Of a stretch of DNA of 64,000 nt, positions 16,333-25,380 are shown in pieces (within the stretch, counting starts at the first letter, position 1; each line of letters begins with the position of its first letter). Source of the stretch: Desulfocicer vacuolatum DSM 3385 (GTDB lineage: Bacteria > Desulfobacterota > Desulfobacteria > Desulfobacterales > Desulfobacteraceae); the NCBI RefSeq assembly GCF_900176365.1, contig NZ_FWXY01000004.1, positions 124,001-188,000 of the forward strand. The letters are read 5' to 3'. Under the pieces are notes generated by a model. It saw nothing but the letters and a program-made list of their open reading frames with translations, did no database searches and was not told the DNA's origin. The position numbers and the translations under genes are program-made.

Positions 16333-18207
16333 ATGGGGCGTTTTGATGACTTTGAGTTGCCCGTTGAAAAAATTCAGGTTTATCCCCTGGTTTTTGAGGC
16401 AATGGTACCACCGGAATGCAGTGTTTTTCAGGATGTGAGACGGTATCAAAGTGTAACCTCCAACCTGGATGTGAGAATTATTGATATCAACGGGAAAATT
16501 CCCCTGGAACAGGGAATGACCCAGATTCCCATGGGCAGCCTGCCTGCCGGTGCCCGAAGGGAGTTCATCGAATATCTTAAGGTGCGGGTGACAAGGGGGG
16601 ATAACATTGGTTCCCTGTGGGCTTTTTTTCGTTCGGAAGATAAAAAAATAATCACAGCCTACGGCGCCAATGTGGTACATAAAGACTCCCTCCAGGGTCA
16701 GGCCCGGGCCATTGCCCTTCTTAAAGAGCTTCAAAAGGGAGGACCCAAAACGGCTTTTTTCATCAAACTTGCGGTATCCATCGCTGTTTTGGCCCTTGTG
16801 TTCCTGGGAGGGTACGCCCTGTATGATAAATTTTTCACCGGTAAATCCTTTGATTTTTCATTGGGAAGCAGTGAACCTGATTCCATGGAAATGGCGTTTT
16901 ACAACGAACTTTTCCCCGGGGTGTATTCATGGCTGGACTCAGACAAGCCGGATGAGAAAAGAATTGCACAAACCTTTTTGAAGCCTGAATATGTTAAAGA
17001 TATTCTATCCTGCATGAATCAGGAAGCCTACCGGGACATCTCGGATTCCGATGTCAATTTCAAGGGAAACCGGCTGGCGCTTTTTGTCTATTTTAATTAC
17101 AACAGGGATGTGATCAAGGCCCTTAGAAAATATGAAATGAAACTTTCCGGCACAGAGATCAGTCGCCTTGCCAGGGTCTATTCCTGTGACAAATCTGGCT
17201 ATACCAGCAACGTGTTTTATTTCAAGGTGGGGGATTTGAACATCAAACACCCCCAGGTGACCCAGTTTCTCAATGAAAATATGATCTCTTATACAGATTA
17301 TAAAAGACTCAGGGATTCCCGGCAATTTTCCCAGATGCTCAAGGCTGATACCATTGATTTTAAAATGAAAAGCTTTCTTGCCGATGTCTACACCTTTTCG
17401 CCTTTGAAAATCGAAGCGCCCCTGGATGACATTGACTGGTATCTTTTAATCGGAAGGGACAGCACAGACAAGGTTTCCTTTGCCGCTTTTTTCAAAAGAG
17501 GTGAATCCACCCTGGTGCCCCGGAGGGTTGCCGCGGCCCTCATGGGTTCAGGCAGTACAGATACGACCTACACCTGGTATGCCATTGACGATGATCAGCA
17601 GCGGAAATTGAAAATTTCCAATGCGTCAGCCGTCTACTTTACGGATAAAATCGGCCAATCCTTTAAACTGGGCCTCATTGCTGCAAAAATTAAAAATATG
17701 CAGTTGAGCCCCATTGAGTCAGATTTCCCTGTGGTGGTCCACCGGGAACTGCTCATGGAAGATTCCAAGGGAAAATACGGCATCCAGTGTTATGACCCGC
17801 TGACATCCCTGGTGTTGTCCAATCTTATCAATAAAGCATCCTTTGAAAAGAGCAGCCATGTCACTTTGAAACGGGACCCCATACAGGTCAATACTTCCCT
17901 TGTGCAATTGTCCAAGGATGACAGTTCTTCCACCCAGGCCGTGAACATCAGTCCGGGGCGGTCGGGAATTGTGAAGCTGTTTGAAAATGCAGACTATTTC
18001 CGGGGAAAGCTGGCAAATGGTCGGGTGGTGAAATTTGAACGGGCCGATGTTAATCTTTTCAATCCTTTTTCCTTCATGGTGTACAACGACAGCATCACCT
18101 TCAGCTACAAGCATGAAATCAATGGGATGAAATTTGAGATTGACCGGACAAAGCTTGGAATCATTAAATCTGTGGATGGAGGATATCAGATCACAGAATT
18201 TGATTGA
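16333..18207 (+). CDS. Unrecognised one-helix membrane protein
   Basis: A 624-aa protein I do not recognise. Residues 1-138 form a soluble, probably cytoplasmic domain (MGRFDDFELPVEKIQVYPLV...). Residues ~141-163 are one clear transmembrane helix (AFFIKLAVSIAVLALVFLGG), and the remaining 460 residues are hydrophilic and mixed alpha/beta. No signal peptide, metal motif or nucleotide-binding motif is seen. The start has AGGAG about 10 bp upstream and a good promoter further up. It precedes, on the same strand, a dynamin-like P-loop protein and an actin/Hsp70-like ATPase, with a 370-bp gap holding an R2 repeat. I infer it may anchor the other two to the membrane. Confidence 0.75.
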   Translation: MGRFDDFELPVEKIQVYPLVFEAMVPPECSVFQDVRRYQSVTSNLDVRIIDINGKIPLEQGMTQIPMGSLPAGARREFIEYLKVRVTRGDNIGSLWAFFRSEDKKIITAYGANVVHKDSLQGQARAIALLKELQKGGPKTAFFIKLAVSIAVLALVFLGGYALYDKFFTGKSFDFSLGSSEPDSMEMAFYNELFPGVYSWLDSDKPDEKRIAQTFLKPEYVKDILSCMNQEAYRDISDSDVNFKGNRLALFVYFNYNRDVIKALRKYEMKLSGTEISRLARVYSCDKSGYTSNVFYFKVGDLNIKHPQVTQFLNENMISYTDYKRLRDSRQFSQMLKADTIDFKMKSFLADVYTFSPLKIEAPLDDIDWYLLIGRDSTDKVSFAAFFKRGESTLVPRRVAAALMGSGSTDTTYTWYAIDDDQQRKLKISNASAVYFTDKIGQSFKLGLIAAKIKNMQLSPIESDFPVVVHRELLMEDSKGKYGIQCYDPLTSLVLSNLINKASFEKSSHVTLKRDPIQVNTSLVQLSKDDSSSTQAVNISPGRSGIVKLFENADYFRGKLANGRVVKFERADVNLFNPFSFMVYNDSITFSYKHEINGMKFEIDRTKLGIIKSVDGGYQITEFD

Positions 18208-18215
18208 TTTTTTGA

Positions 18216-18306
18216 TAACTGCCATGGGCAGGCCTTATTTTGATCCGGTTCCGCCCACAACAAAGCTTGAAATACACCCCTATTTGCGGAGTATTTCATA
18301 TAAAAA
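18216..18306. repeat. R2 repeat, full copy
   Basis: TAACTGCCATGGGCAGG, TTTTGATCCGGTTCCGCCCA, CAACAAAGCTTGAAATACAC and TTGCGGAGTATTTCATATAA. It is nearly identical in layout to the copy at 33036. It lies within the gap between the first and second genes of the 16333-21828 set. Confidence 0.85.
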
Positions 18307-18577
18307 AAGCTTCAATGTTGATTGAAGCCCTTGCCCTATATTGGTTTTGCATTAAATTAAAAAGGGCTGGATATTGGATGTAAGTACAAGGCCTTCGCCA
18401 AATTTATAATTGATTAGAAGCCATCCAAGCTTTATGCCATATGTCGTTTTTTTTATGCATTAAATGTTTGCATATAGATTAAAATATGGGCTCAAAGAAA
18501 GTTGTCGAAGGTTTTTAAGTACAATGAATATATTTAAGTCCCTGGAATTAACCGTTGTCAGGAGAAAATAAATTCCC
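18307..18577. other. AT-rich non-coding gap before the P-loop gene
   Basis: AT-rich DNA between the R2 repeat and the gene at 18578. No ORF of substance is seen. AGGAG just before the ATG is the ribosome site. A promoter may lie here, but I could not pick one out. Confidence 0.4.
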
Positions 18578-20068
18578 ATGCGTTTTAACGAAAGCCGTCT
18601 GGTGCGGCTAAAAGATAATATTCAAAATATCATTGAAAAATTAAAATCTGTCCCCTCCCGTCAAAAAGAAAGAGCAACTTCAGTGGTCACGGCCTGTCGG
18701 GAATGCCTGGACCATGTGCCGGCCACAGATACACCGGTGTACGTTCACATCATGGGTACAGACAAGTCCTTTAAGACAAGTTATCTTTTGGATCTGTTTG
18801 ACCATGAGGCCCTGGGGCATCTCTTTTCTGTCAAGGCCCATAACACCTCGGAAAATACAGCGGTTCCATGCCTTGTGGAACCCTCGGATGCAGTGACGCG
18901 CATTGTGATCCGACAACTGGCCATCAGCACCGGTCAGATCATCCGGGATGATATCTCCCCGGATCTTTTTGGCAAGCTTTACGATCTTTCCCAGGGAGCC
19001 GTGCCCGACGATTATCTGCTACAGGTACTGGTGCCTGCCCCAGAGACCCCCATGACCCTGCCGGTGATTGAGTACCCCGGAATTAAAGAGGGGGCCGATG
19101 CCATGGAGACCCACCGGGCTCTGCACAAAACCTTTGAAAAAAATCTGGTGGATAATCTTATCCGATTTCCCGGTATTCTGGTGGCCTGTTTTCAGCATAA
19201 AATTGCCATTCCCCCGGGCCACCCCATGGATATTATTTTAAAAAAATACCGGGAAGTCCTGAACACAGGTCCCCTGGATCGTAAATTGCCCCTGGTGGTG
19301 TCTCTGCAAGGAGAAAGCGCCATTGCCGGATATTGCGGCAACACCAATGTGCAAAAAGACATTGCCACGGATTTTAAGAGTTACACAGCCTTTGATACCA
19401 TGATTCAGCTGGTGAATCCCTGCAATGGAAGTTATCCTGTGACTTTTGGTGCGCCGGGTCCCTATGTGGAGGGGTGGATTTCCGGACTGAGCCGATACAA
19501 AAATCTTGGGGAAATCCAGGAAAATATCACCCTGGATGGGGGGATTTCCTGGTCCCGGGCAACCCTTGAATCCATTTGTGGCGGTGAAACCATCAGAGAA
19601 GCCCTGGATATAATATTTCTGATGCCCTGGATTACCGAGGCGGAAAACTGCATAGCCGATGCCATGGCCGCACTCAATGAGATTGAAACCTATGATGAGG
19701 TGGCTGAAATAAAGGAAAAAATGCGCAAGCTCATTGTCCAGGAGAGGTATCACTCCATTAGAACCTATTTTAAAAATGAGATGGCCACCCAGGCAGACGG
19801 CATTGTGGACAACCACGATCGGTTCTGGAATTCTGTTTTTGCCCAGTATCTCATGCAGTTTTTTGATGATGATGAGATGTGTCAGCAGGTTTCCCAGGGA
19901 TTGTGGCAAAATTTAAGGCAACGTCTGGACGGTGGTAACAAGGGATTTCTGGGCACCCGGGAGGAAGATTTGCCCTATATTATAATGAACAGTGCTGAGT
20001 TGTATGTGCCCAATGCCTTGATTCGGGGAGATATTGCGGTCATGGGAAGAGCGCTGGAGGACGAATAA
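18578..20068 (+). CDS. Divergent dynamin-like P-loop protein (putative)
   Basis: A 496-aa soluble protein with a degenerate P-loop GTDKSFKTS at residues 60-68 (usual GxxxxGKS/T, here Phe in place of the second Gly). A switch-like NTSENTAVPC follows about 20 residues later, then LPVIEYPGIKEG (~163-174), which resembles the DxPG motif of dynamin-family GTPases with Glu replacing Asp. The C-terminal third is helical. The spacing of these motifs suggests a divergent dynamin-like or SrfC-like GTPase, possibly with lost or altered hydrolysis. Its stop shares one base (TAATG) with the next start, so it is coupled to the actin-like ATPase. This assignment is inference from motif order only. Confidence 0.7.
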   Translation: MRFNESRLVRLKDNIQNIIEKLKSVPSRQKERATSVVTACRECLDHVPATDTPVYVHIMGTDKSFKTSYLLDLFDHEALGHLFSVKAHNTSENTAVPCLVEPSDAVTRIVIRQLAISTGQIIRDDISPDLFGKLYDLSQGAVPDDYLLQVLVPAPETPMTLPVIEYPGIKEGADAMETHRALHKTFEKNLVDNLIRFPGILVACFQHKIAIPPGHPMDIILKKYREVLNTGPLDRKLPLVVSLQGESAIAGYCGNTNVQKDIATDFKSYTAFDTMIQLVNPCNGSYPVTFGAPGPYVEGWISGLSRYKNLGEIQENITLDGGISWSRATLESICGGETIREALDIIFLMPWITEAENCIADAMAALNEIETYDEVAEIKEKMRKLIVQERYHSIRTYFKNEMATQADGIVDNHDRFWNSVFAQYLMQFFDDDEMCQQVSQGLWQNLRQRLDGGNKGFLGTREEDLPYIIMNSAELYVPNALIRGDIAVMGRALEDE

Positions 20069-21828
20069 TGCTGTTTGATTTTTTTAAACGAAAGAAAAAA
20101 AAGGTGGATGATTTTCAGCTGGAACTGGCAGATGACAACCGCCTTTATTACGAAACCATTGCCGGACGAACCTCAAGGGACCCCAATAACCGTGAAGAGT
20201 ACATCCTTTTTGTGGATTTTGGCTCCTATCGCACCTCTGTGCTGTGCTGGCCCTGTAGCTTTGGCCGGGATAAAATCACCGATACCTGGAAATATGTGGT
20301 CCATTACGAAAACGGTAAAGGAACTGAAGGCGGCTTTCCTTCTGCCTTTATCAATCCGCCGTCGGGCGATGAACGCGATTTTGCCTTTGTGGATAATTTT
20401 GATGAGATTAATATTTCCAACAGCCAGATCGTAAAAAGTGCAAAATCGGTGTTTGCCAGCAAATTTGCCGCGTATAAAGGCAATGTTCCCCAGTTCAGAA
20501 TTTATATTAAAAAAGTGCTGGAAGAGAGCTTTAAATATATCACAGCCCCCAAGGAAGGTCGTCCATGGAACGGCCCTGCAATTCCTGTGATCACCGAAAT
20601 AAGGGTGACTGTGCCGGATCTTTTCATTGAAAATTTAAGAAACGGTTACCGGGAGAGCATCTATTCAGTGTGCATGGAGTTTGCCGGGCATAACAAGTGG
20701 AAGCCCCTTTTACCCCCCAACCTGAGAAGCCTTAAAAAAACCTTTGTGAATATATCCGCTGATGAGAGCGGTTCCTGTGAACTTTATTTTCTCAATCTCA
20801 TCAAGCTCATGCCCTTTTGGGATCTTTCCAGCGAAAAGGATCGCCTGCCGGATTTAAAGGAGGTTGAATTTCTTTTTTCCCAGAAGAAAAACTCCCTCCG
20901 GGAAAAGAAAAAAGGCCTTACCTTTGTGGTGTGCCATGTGGACATTGGGGGGTTGACCACCGATGCCAGTATCCTTCTCATGCGCTCTTTTGAAGACCCG
21001 GATCTGGGGATTACCACCACCTTGAAGCGAAAGGAGTCCTTTTCCGAGAAAAAGGCCGGTGAGTATTTTAATGAACTTTACAAAGAAACCCGCCTGCCCG
21101 ATGACCAAGAAAAATGGTGGGATTCTGACATCTTTATTGAAAAAGAGTTCTCACGCTTTCTTGAACTGCTTTTTGGCAAGCAATATGCTCTGCTCCAGGA
21201 ATGGCGAAGAGATCAATGCCTGGATGGGATCTATTTTCTGATTTCCGGACGACCCACCAAGGCCACCAAAATACGGGAGATCATCTCAAAGTTCATATTG
21301 CGCGAATTTAATAAAGAAGAATTGTTGCTCCTACCCGAGCATTGCCTTTTCATGGCGGATTACTACCATGTGGGCAAAAACCAGGAAGGGGAGCGCTACG
21401 CCAAAAAAATTGATAATTTTGAAAAACTCATCACCATTCTTGGCAATGTTTACACACTTTATGACGGCTATGAAATCGATTTTGACGAGCACCGTTATTA
21501 CATTGCCCTGGACGTTGATACCCGGTACACCAACCGCATGGAAATATTGCCGGGAAAACAATATAACATGGAAGATTTTGAGAACTATCAAAAAGCGGCC
21601 CAGCGCAACAATGTGCTCCATCTTGCCTTTACCCGCATCTCCTCCGGAGAAAATGCCACCCGGTTTCTCACGGTGAAAAAAATTGCAAGACAGACCGCCT
21701 ATCCCACCATAAAAATTGCAGATAAGCATGAATTTGATGACCAGGCCTGGATCACCCCTTCTTTGATTATTACCAACTTGGATCAAAATGACCAGGCCTT
21801 TGATCTGGCCTGGGCCTCCCATGTGTAA
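20068..21828 (+). CDS. Actin/Hsp70-superfamily ATPase (putative)
   Basis: The 586-aa product carries the three signatures of the actin/Hsp70/sugar-kinase ATPase fold: phosphate-1 loop YILFVDFGSYRTSVLCW (Asp50), phosphate-2 loop VVCHVDIGGLTTDASILL (Asp292, TTD), and an adenosine-type IYFLISGRPTKATKIREII near residue 395. It begins with a Lys-rich stretch (FKRKKKKVDD). It lacks a DnaK substrate-binding domain and is longer than ParM or MreB. The neighbourhood (P-loop GTPase-like gene plus membrane protein) recalls the SrfABC arrangement of enterobacteria, where SrfB is Hsp70-like, but I cannot claim homology from reading alone. A clear terminator follows at 21957. Confidence 0.75.
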   Translation: MLFDFFKRKKKKVDDFQLELADDNRLYYETIAGRTSRDPNNREEYILFVDFGSYRTSVLCWPCSFGRDKITDTWKYVVHYENGKGTEGGFPSAFINPPSGDERDFAFVDNFDEINISNSQIVKSAKSVFASKFAAYKGNVPQFRIYIKKVLEESFKYITAPKEGRPWNGPAIPVITEIRVTVPDLFIENLRNGYRESIYSVCMEFAGHNKWKPLLPPNLRSLKKTFVNISADESGSCELYFLNLIKLMPFWDLSSEKDRLPDLKEVEFLFSQKKNSLREKKKGLTFVVCHVDIGGLTTDASILLMRSFEDPDLGITTTLKRKESFSEKKAGEYFNELYKETRLPDDQEKWWDSDIFIEKEFSRFLELLFGKQYALLQEWRRDQCLDGIYFLISGRPTKATKIREIISKFILREFNKEELLLLPEHCLFMADYYHVGKNQEGERYAKKIDNFEKLITILGNVYTLYDGYEIDFDEHRYYIALDVDTRYTNRMEILPGKQYNMEDFENYQKAAQRNNVLHLAFTRISSGENATRFLTVKKIARQTAYPTIKIADKHEFDDQAWITPSLIITNLDQNDQAFDLAWASHV

Positions 21829-21956
21829 GTTTGGGGAGTGACTCCATCCTGATCCTGCCTGTCCCCACCAGGGGTGTCCTGGAATACCGGGTCAAATTTT
21901 TATGCTGACCTGTGATATTTGTGCCAACCCCAGGATGCTTTATGCGTTTGATTGAT

Positions 21957-21999
21957 ATCACCCGGCTTTGTTGGAAATCAAGGTCCGGGTGATTTTTTT
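21957..21999 (+). terminator. Rho-independent terminator
   Basis: The 9-bp stem ATCACCCGG / CCGGGTGAT with a loop of about 20 nt is followed by seven T residues. It ends the 18578-21828 transcript and separates it from the transporter gene. Confidence 0.8.
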
Positions 22000-22025
22000 A
22001 TGGAAAGTCATCCACAGATTAAAAA

Positions 22026-23282
22026 ATGAAAAAATATATTGGATGGATCATTCTTGGAACCCTTGTTTTGTATCTTGTGAGCATTCGTGTTCCCGTTATG
22101 ACGGCGGTGCCCACACTGCTTTCCTGGCTTGTGCCGATTTTGATGTGGCCCACCCTTGGAAAGAGCGCTGGCAGTCAAGCCTTAATGCTCATGGGAACAG
22201 GGGCTGTTTTGTTGCTTTTTGCTGCCCACCGGGATGTTGTTTTCGGGTGGCAGGATATTTTTGCCCCCAATCTGCCCCTGCTGGGTATGTTTGTTGCCGT
22301 TTCCTTTCTTGGTCTGGCAAACACTGATATGGAAGACGATACCCTGCCCAGGGGGAAAAAAGCTGTTATCATAACGGCCTTTGGTACCCATCTGCTGGGA
22401 GCCGTCATTAATTTATCTGTACTGTTTGTTTTTGGAGATCGACTTCAGAAAAACGGTTCCTTGACCCGAAATCAACTGATTATCCTGCCCCGCTCATTTT
22501 GTGCTGCGGCATGGTGGTCTCCCTTTTTTGTGGCCACCGGTGTTGCTCTTACCTATGCCCCGGGAATGTTGTGGCAGGAAACCCTGATCCCGGGACTCCT
22601 TATGAGTGTCATTGCCATTACCTACTCGATTGTTGACGTGTGCCTGTTCAAAAAAGAACCATTTCCCGGTTATCCCATAAGAGTGGAGAGTCTCACTGTT
22701 CCGATATTTTTTGCCATGGCGGTGCTTTGTGTTCACTATTTTCGACCGGATATCAGCATTATGAATCTCATCAGCCTGATTTCCCCGTTGGGCGCTCTTG
22801 TCTTCATGAAATCAAGACCTCGTCTGCCAATCCTGCATAATTTTATAAATACCCGTTTGACGTCCGTGAGCAGTCAGTTTGCCCTGTTTCTTGCCGCCGG
22901 GGTTTTTTCCACCGGTATAAAAGCCATTACCCATGCGTATCCTGCACTGTTTACCCTGGAAGGGGCAACCTTTACCCCCACCCTGTTTGCTGTGCTTTTG
23001 GGGGGAATGATTCTTCTTTGTATCATGGGGGTGCATCCCATTGTCAGCATATCCGTGGTGAGTCCCCTGTTGATTCCCCTTCATCCGGAAAATTCCCAGC
23101 TGGGTTTTTTATTTCTCAGCAGCTGGGCCATCTCCACGGCCTGTAGTCCCTTATCTGGGGTGGGGTTGGCACTGGTGAGTCGATACCGGGCATCGGCCTG
23201 GGGAATTATCCAGCACAACTGGCATTATGCCATTGCCATGTGGGCCGTTGCCTCCATGGTGAATGTCTTTTTTTTCCATTGA
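22026..23282 (+). CDS. Polytopic membrane protein, possible ion-transporter-superfamily carrier
   Basis: A 418-aa integral membrane protein with roughly ten to twelve hydrophobic helices, starting at residue 5. A repeated-half organisation is suggested by hydrophobic blocks either side of a charged loop (LFKKEPFPGYPIRVES, ~205-220). The C-terminal ISTACSPLSGVGLALVSRYR resembles the conserved SPxSG-type hairpins of the DASS/arsenite-permease (IT) superfamily. Substrate unknown. It is expressed alone: a terminator lies upstream, and a LysR regulator is encoded convergently about 320 bp downstream. The ribosome site is weak. The family assignment is tentative. Confidence 0.7.
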   Translation: MKKYIGWIILGTLVLYLVSIRVPVMTAVPTLLSWLVPILMWPTLGKSAGSQALMLMGTGAVLLLFAAHRDVVFGWQDIFAPNLPLLGMFVAVSFLGLANTDMEDDTLPRGKKAVIITAFGTHLLGAVINLSVLFVFGDRLQKNGSLTRNQLIILPRSFCAAAWWSPFFVATGVALTYAPGMLWQETLIPGLLMSVIAITYSIVDVCLFKKEPFPGYPIRVESLTVPIFFAMAVLCVHYFRPDISIMNLISLISPLGALVFMKSRPRLPILHNFINTRLTSVSSQFALFLAAGVFSTGIKAITHAYPALFTLEGATFTPTLFAVLLGGMILLCIMGVHPIVSISVVSPLLIPLHPENSQLGFLFLSSWAISTACSPLSGVGLALVSRYRASAWGIIQHNWHYAIAMWAVASMVNVFFFH

Positions 23283-23600
23283 GGCATGGCAAATGATCAT
23301 GTGATTATCATGCAGGATCGTCATGTTTTGTAAATCACTCCTTCATTCTTGCCAGCCACAGCCAGGGGGCCATGGTGCTGATCACCCTGATGCGGGAGCG
23401 CTTATTGCCACGCCTCCAGACACCTTGGATGTTGGCGACTTCCCCCCGGGAGTGTATCACAGGTTTGATTACGCCTTGTGGTATCGCAACCTTCAGGCCA
23501 ATGTGGCCCTTCGGTGCCAGAGCTATCTTGGGCAAGACGGACAATAATCCAAGCCCTTAGCAATGGAAGGGCTCTGCTGAGGTAAATTTTAAAAAATCCC
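23283..23600. other. Gap of about 320 bp with no supported gene
   Basis: This stretch has open frames of up to ~75 codons on both strands (for example 23323-23547 +, 23335-23544 -), but none has a ribosome site or recognisable motif. The protein-like composition suggests a decayed gene fragment downstream of the LysR gene, but I cannot name it. Confidence 0.4.
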
Positions 23601-24476
23601 TTATTGTGTGCAGGGCCCTTCTCCAGTGAGAGGCATGGAGCGAAATTCTTCTGTGATGTATTGGGCAAGTGTGGCCAGGGGCGAATCTTTACGGGTATGG
23701 GCCTGGTGCATGGTCACCACTGCAGAGGGCAGGGCCGGCAGGGTGTCTTCCGGTAAAACACGAAGGCCCGATACATTGATACTTGCCCCCATGGGGGCCA
23801 CGGCCAACCCTGCTTTTACCGCTGCCAGAACTCCTGAAACGCTGGGGCTGGAATAGGCCACACGGAATTTTATATGTTCATTTTTAAGAACTTTTTCTGT
23901 CCACCGGCGGTAGATGCAGTTATTAAAGACCGCAATGGGTAAAGGCGAACGTTTTTCCGGTTCTGCTTCTGTGGAACTGACCCAGATAAGAGGCTCTTCT
24001 CTGAGTATCACCCCACCGGGTTCAACCCCTTCTGCATTTCTAAGACAAAGATCCAGCTTACCGGAATAAAACATTTTTAGCAGAACTTCAGATATATCAC
24101 ATAACAAATCCACTTGAATCAGCGGGTATCTTTCCGAAAATCTTTTCAATATTCCCGGAAAATGCAAATCTGTGTAATCTTCCACCGCCCCCAGGCGGAT
24201 CAATCCTTTTAAGTTGGGTTCACTGAGGGAGGCAAGGGCCTTGTCGTGTAGTAACAGCAGCCGCCTTGCATATTTTAAAAGGGTTTCACCGTTTGCCGTT
24301 AACTGCACTCCCCGGGTCAGGCGATTAAAAAGCGGTTTCCCCAGATCTTCTTCCAGTTTTCGCATCTGCAGGCTCACAGCAGACTGGCTGATGTTGATCT
24401 GTTTGGCAGCCTGGGTGAAATTACCGGCCTGGGCTGCGGCCACAAAGGTTCTCAATACATCCGGTGTTAATTCCAT
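23601..24476 (-). CDS. LysR-family transcriptional regulator
   Basis: A 291-aa LysR-type regulator. The N-terminal winged helix covers residues ~4-62 (VLRTFVAAAQAGNFTQAAKQ, ISQSAVSLQMRKLEEDLGKP, LFNRLTRGVQLTANGE), and a periplasmic-binding-like effector domain fills the rest. The HTH sequence is close to the IciA/LrhA-type subset, but the effector is unknown. It is divergent from the small exported protein at 24674, with 197 bp between them that contain a perfect 15-bp palindrome (24617-24631). LysR proteins usually control a divergent neighbour, so that gene is the likely target. Confidence 0.9.
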   Translation of the reverse strand: MELTPDVLRTFVAAAQAGNFTQAAKQINISQSAVSLQMRKLEEDLGKPLFNRLTRGVQLTANGETLLKYARRLLLLHDKALASLSEPNLKGLIRLGAVEDYTDLHFPGILKRFSERYPLIQVDLLCDISEVLLKMFYSGKLDLCLRNAEGVEPGGVILREEPLIWVSSTEAEPEKRSPLPIAVFNNCIYRRWTEKVLKNEHIKFRVAYSSPSVSGVLAAVKAGLAVAPMGASINVSGLRVLPEDTLPALPSAVVTMHQAHTRKDSPLATLAQYITEEFRSMPLTGEGPCTQ

Positions 24477-24616
24477 ATTTTCTCGTATCCATTTGATTTG
24501 CTTATGTCTACCATGACAATTAATCGCTTGTCAAACATCCGAAAAAAGATCAAATAGCAAAGTAGAAGCAATCACTATTGGGCGCATATAATTGTAAAAA
24601 CAGCAAACCCAATTTC

Positions 24617-24631
24617 AGATCACTGTGATCT
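24617..24631. promoter_or_regulatory. Perfect palindrome AGATCACTGTGATCT, candidate operator
   Basis: A 15-bp perfect inverted repeat between the divergent LysR gene and the exported-protein gene, about 25 bp after a TATAAT box (24587-24592) and 43 bp before the ATG at 24674. It contains the TGTGA half-site of CRP/FNR-type regulators, but the order TCAC-TGTGA is not their usual one. It could also bind the LysR protein. Confidence 0.5.
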
Positions 24632-24673
24632 AAAAGTAATGATTTAAAATTGCAGTAAAAAAAGGGGAATACT

Positions 24674-25207
24674 ATGAAACCAAAAACAAAAAAAATTATC
24701 GGTATCTGGACTGTGGCAGCACTTCTCATTGCTGCAAATCTTGTTGTTGCAGCATCTCATAATCAGAAAAAAGCGTTAAATAAAGAAGTGAACAGCAGTG
24801 TGGGCCTCAAAGGAAGTCCAGAGTCTTTTCATCAGGATGCGGCATACAAAAACTCTCCGTTTTACATGGTTAGCATGGGCGATATTCTGGGAAAAAATCA
24901 TGTTGTCACTGAAAATACCGCTTTGGATTTATTATGCCGGGAGAAGCCCTTGAAGATTTCCCATGAGCGTTTGTCCGCTAAGGCCATGCAGGATGCTTAT
25001 CAGCATTCTCCACTTTACATGATTGGGCTTGGGAATATTTTGCAAAAGAAAAACTGTGATGATGCATCCCATGCCCAGGTTGAAAAAAAACACAAGGGGC
25101 AGGGAGCAATTTCACAGAATAATATCTTTAAAATAAAAAGTGCTTCCCAAGAAGACACCCATGCATTTAATGGAAAAACGGCTTTAGACATCATGTGGGG
25201 TGTATAA
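24674..25207 (+). CDS. Small exported protein with internal repeat
   Basis: A 177-aa protein with a clear signal peptide (MKPKTKKIIGIWTVAALLIA...ANLVVAA). The mature part contains a duplicated segment: AYKNSPFYMVSMGDILGKN (~residues 57-75) and AYQHSPLYMIGLGNILQKKN (~113-132). A related TALDLL / TALDIM pair follows each repeat region. I know no family for it. AGGGGAA lies upstream of the ATG. It is divergent from the LysR gene and probably under its control. The mature protein is basic and probably periplasmic. No heme or metal-binding motif is seen. Confidence 0.75.
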   Translation: MKPKTKKIIGIWTVAALLIAANLVVAASHNQKKALNKEVNSSVGLKGSPESFHQDAAYKNSPFYMVSMGDILGKNHVVTENTALDLLCREKPLKISHERLSAKAMQDAYQHSPLYMIGLGNILQKKNCDDASHAQVEKKHKGQGAISQNNIFKIKSASQEDTHAFNGKTALDIMWGV

Positions 25208-25280
25208 ACTGATATTTCCTGTGGCCCAGGCCCAAATCGTGCGATAGGCGGCCTTATGGTATAGCTGACACCAGCTATAA

Positions 25281-25380
25281 GGGAGTCAGATCTTATTGAT
25301 TTACCATTTGCAAAACTCAGATAACCACATTTTATAGGTGGCACATTGGATAAACGGTAAATTGAAAACTGCTGACTCCC
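25281..25380. repeat. 100-bp palindromic element (R4)
   Basis: The ends are inverted: left GGGAGTCAGATCTTATTGAT, right (reverse complement) GGGAGTCAGCAGTTTTCAAT, and the pairing continues for about 29 bp with mismatches (left TTTACCATTT, right TTTACCGTTT). The unit is exactly 100 bp and is bordered by TAA on both sides. It has no ORF. It may be a MITE or a decayed IS end. Only one copy was seen in the window. Confidence 0.65.
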
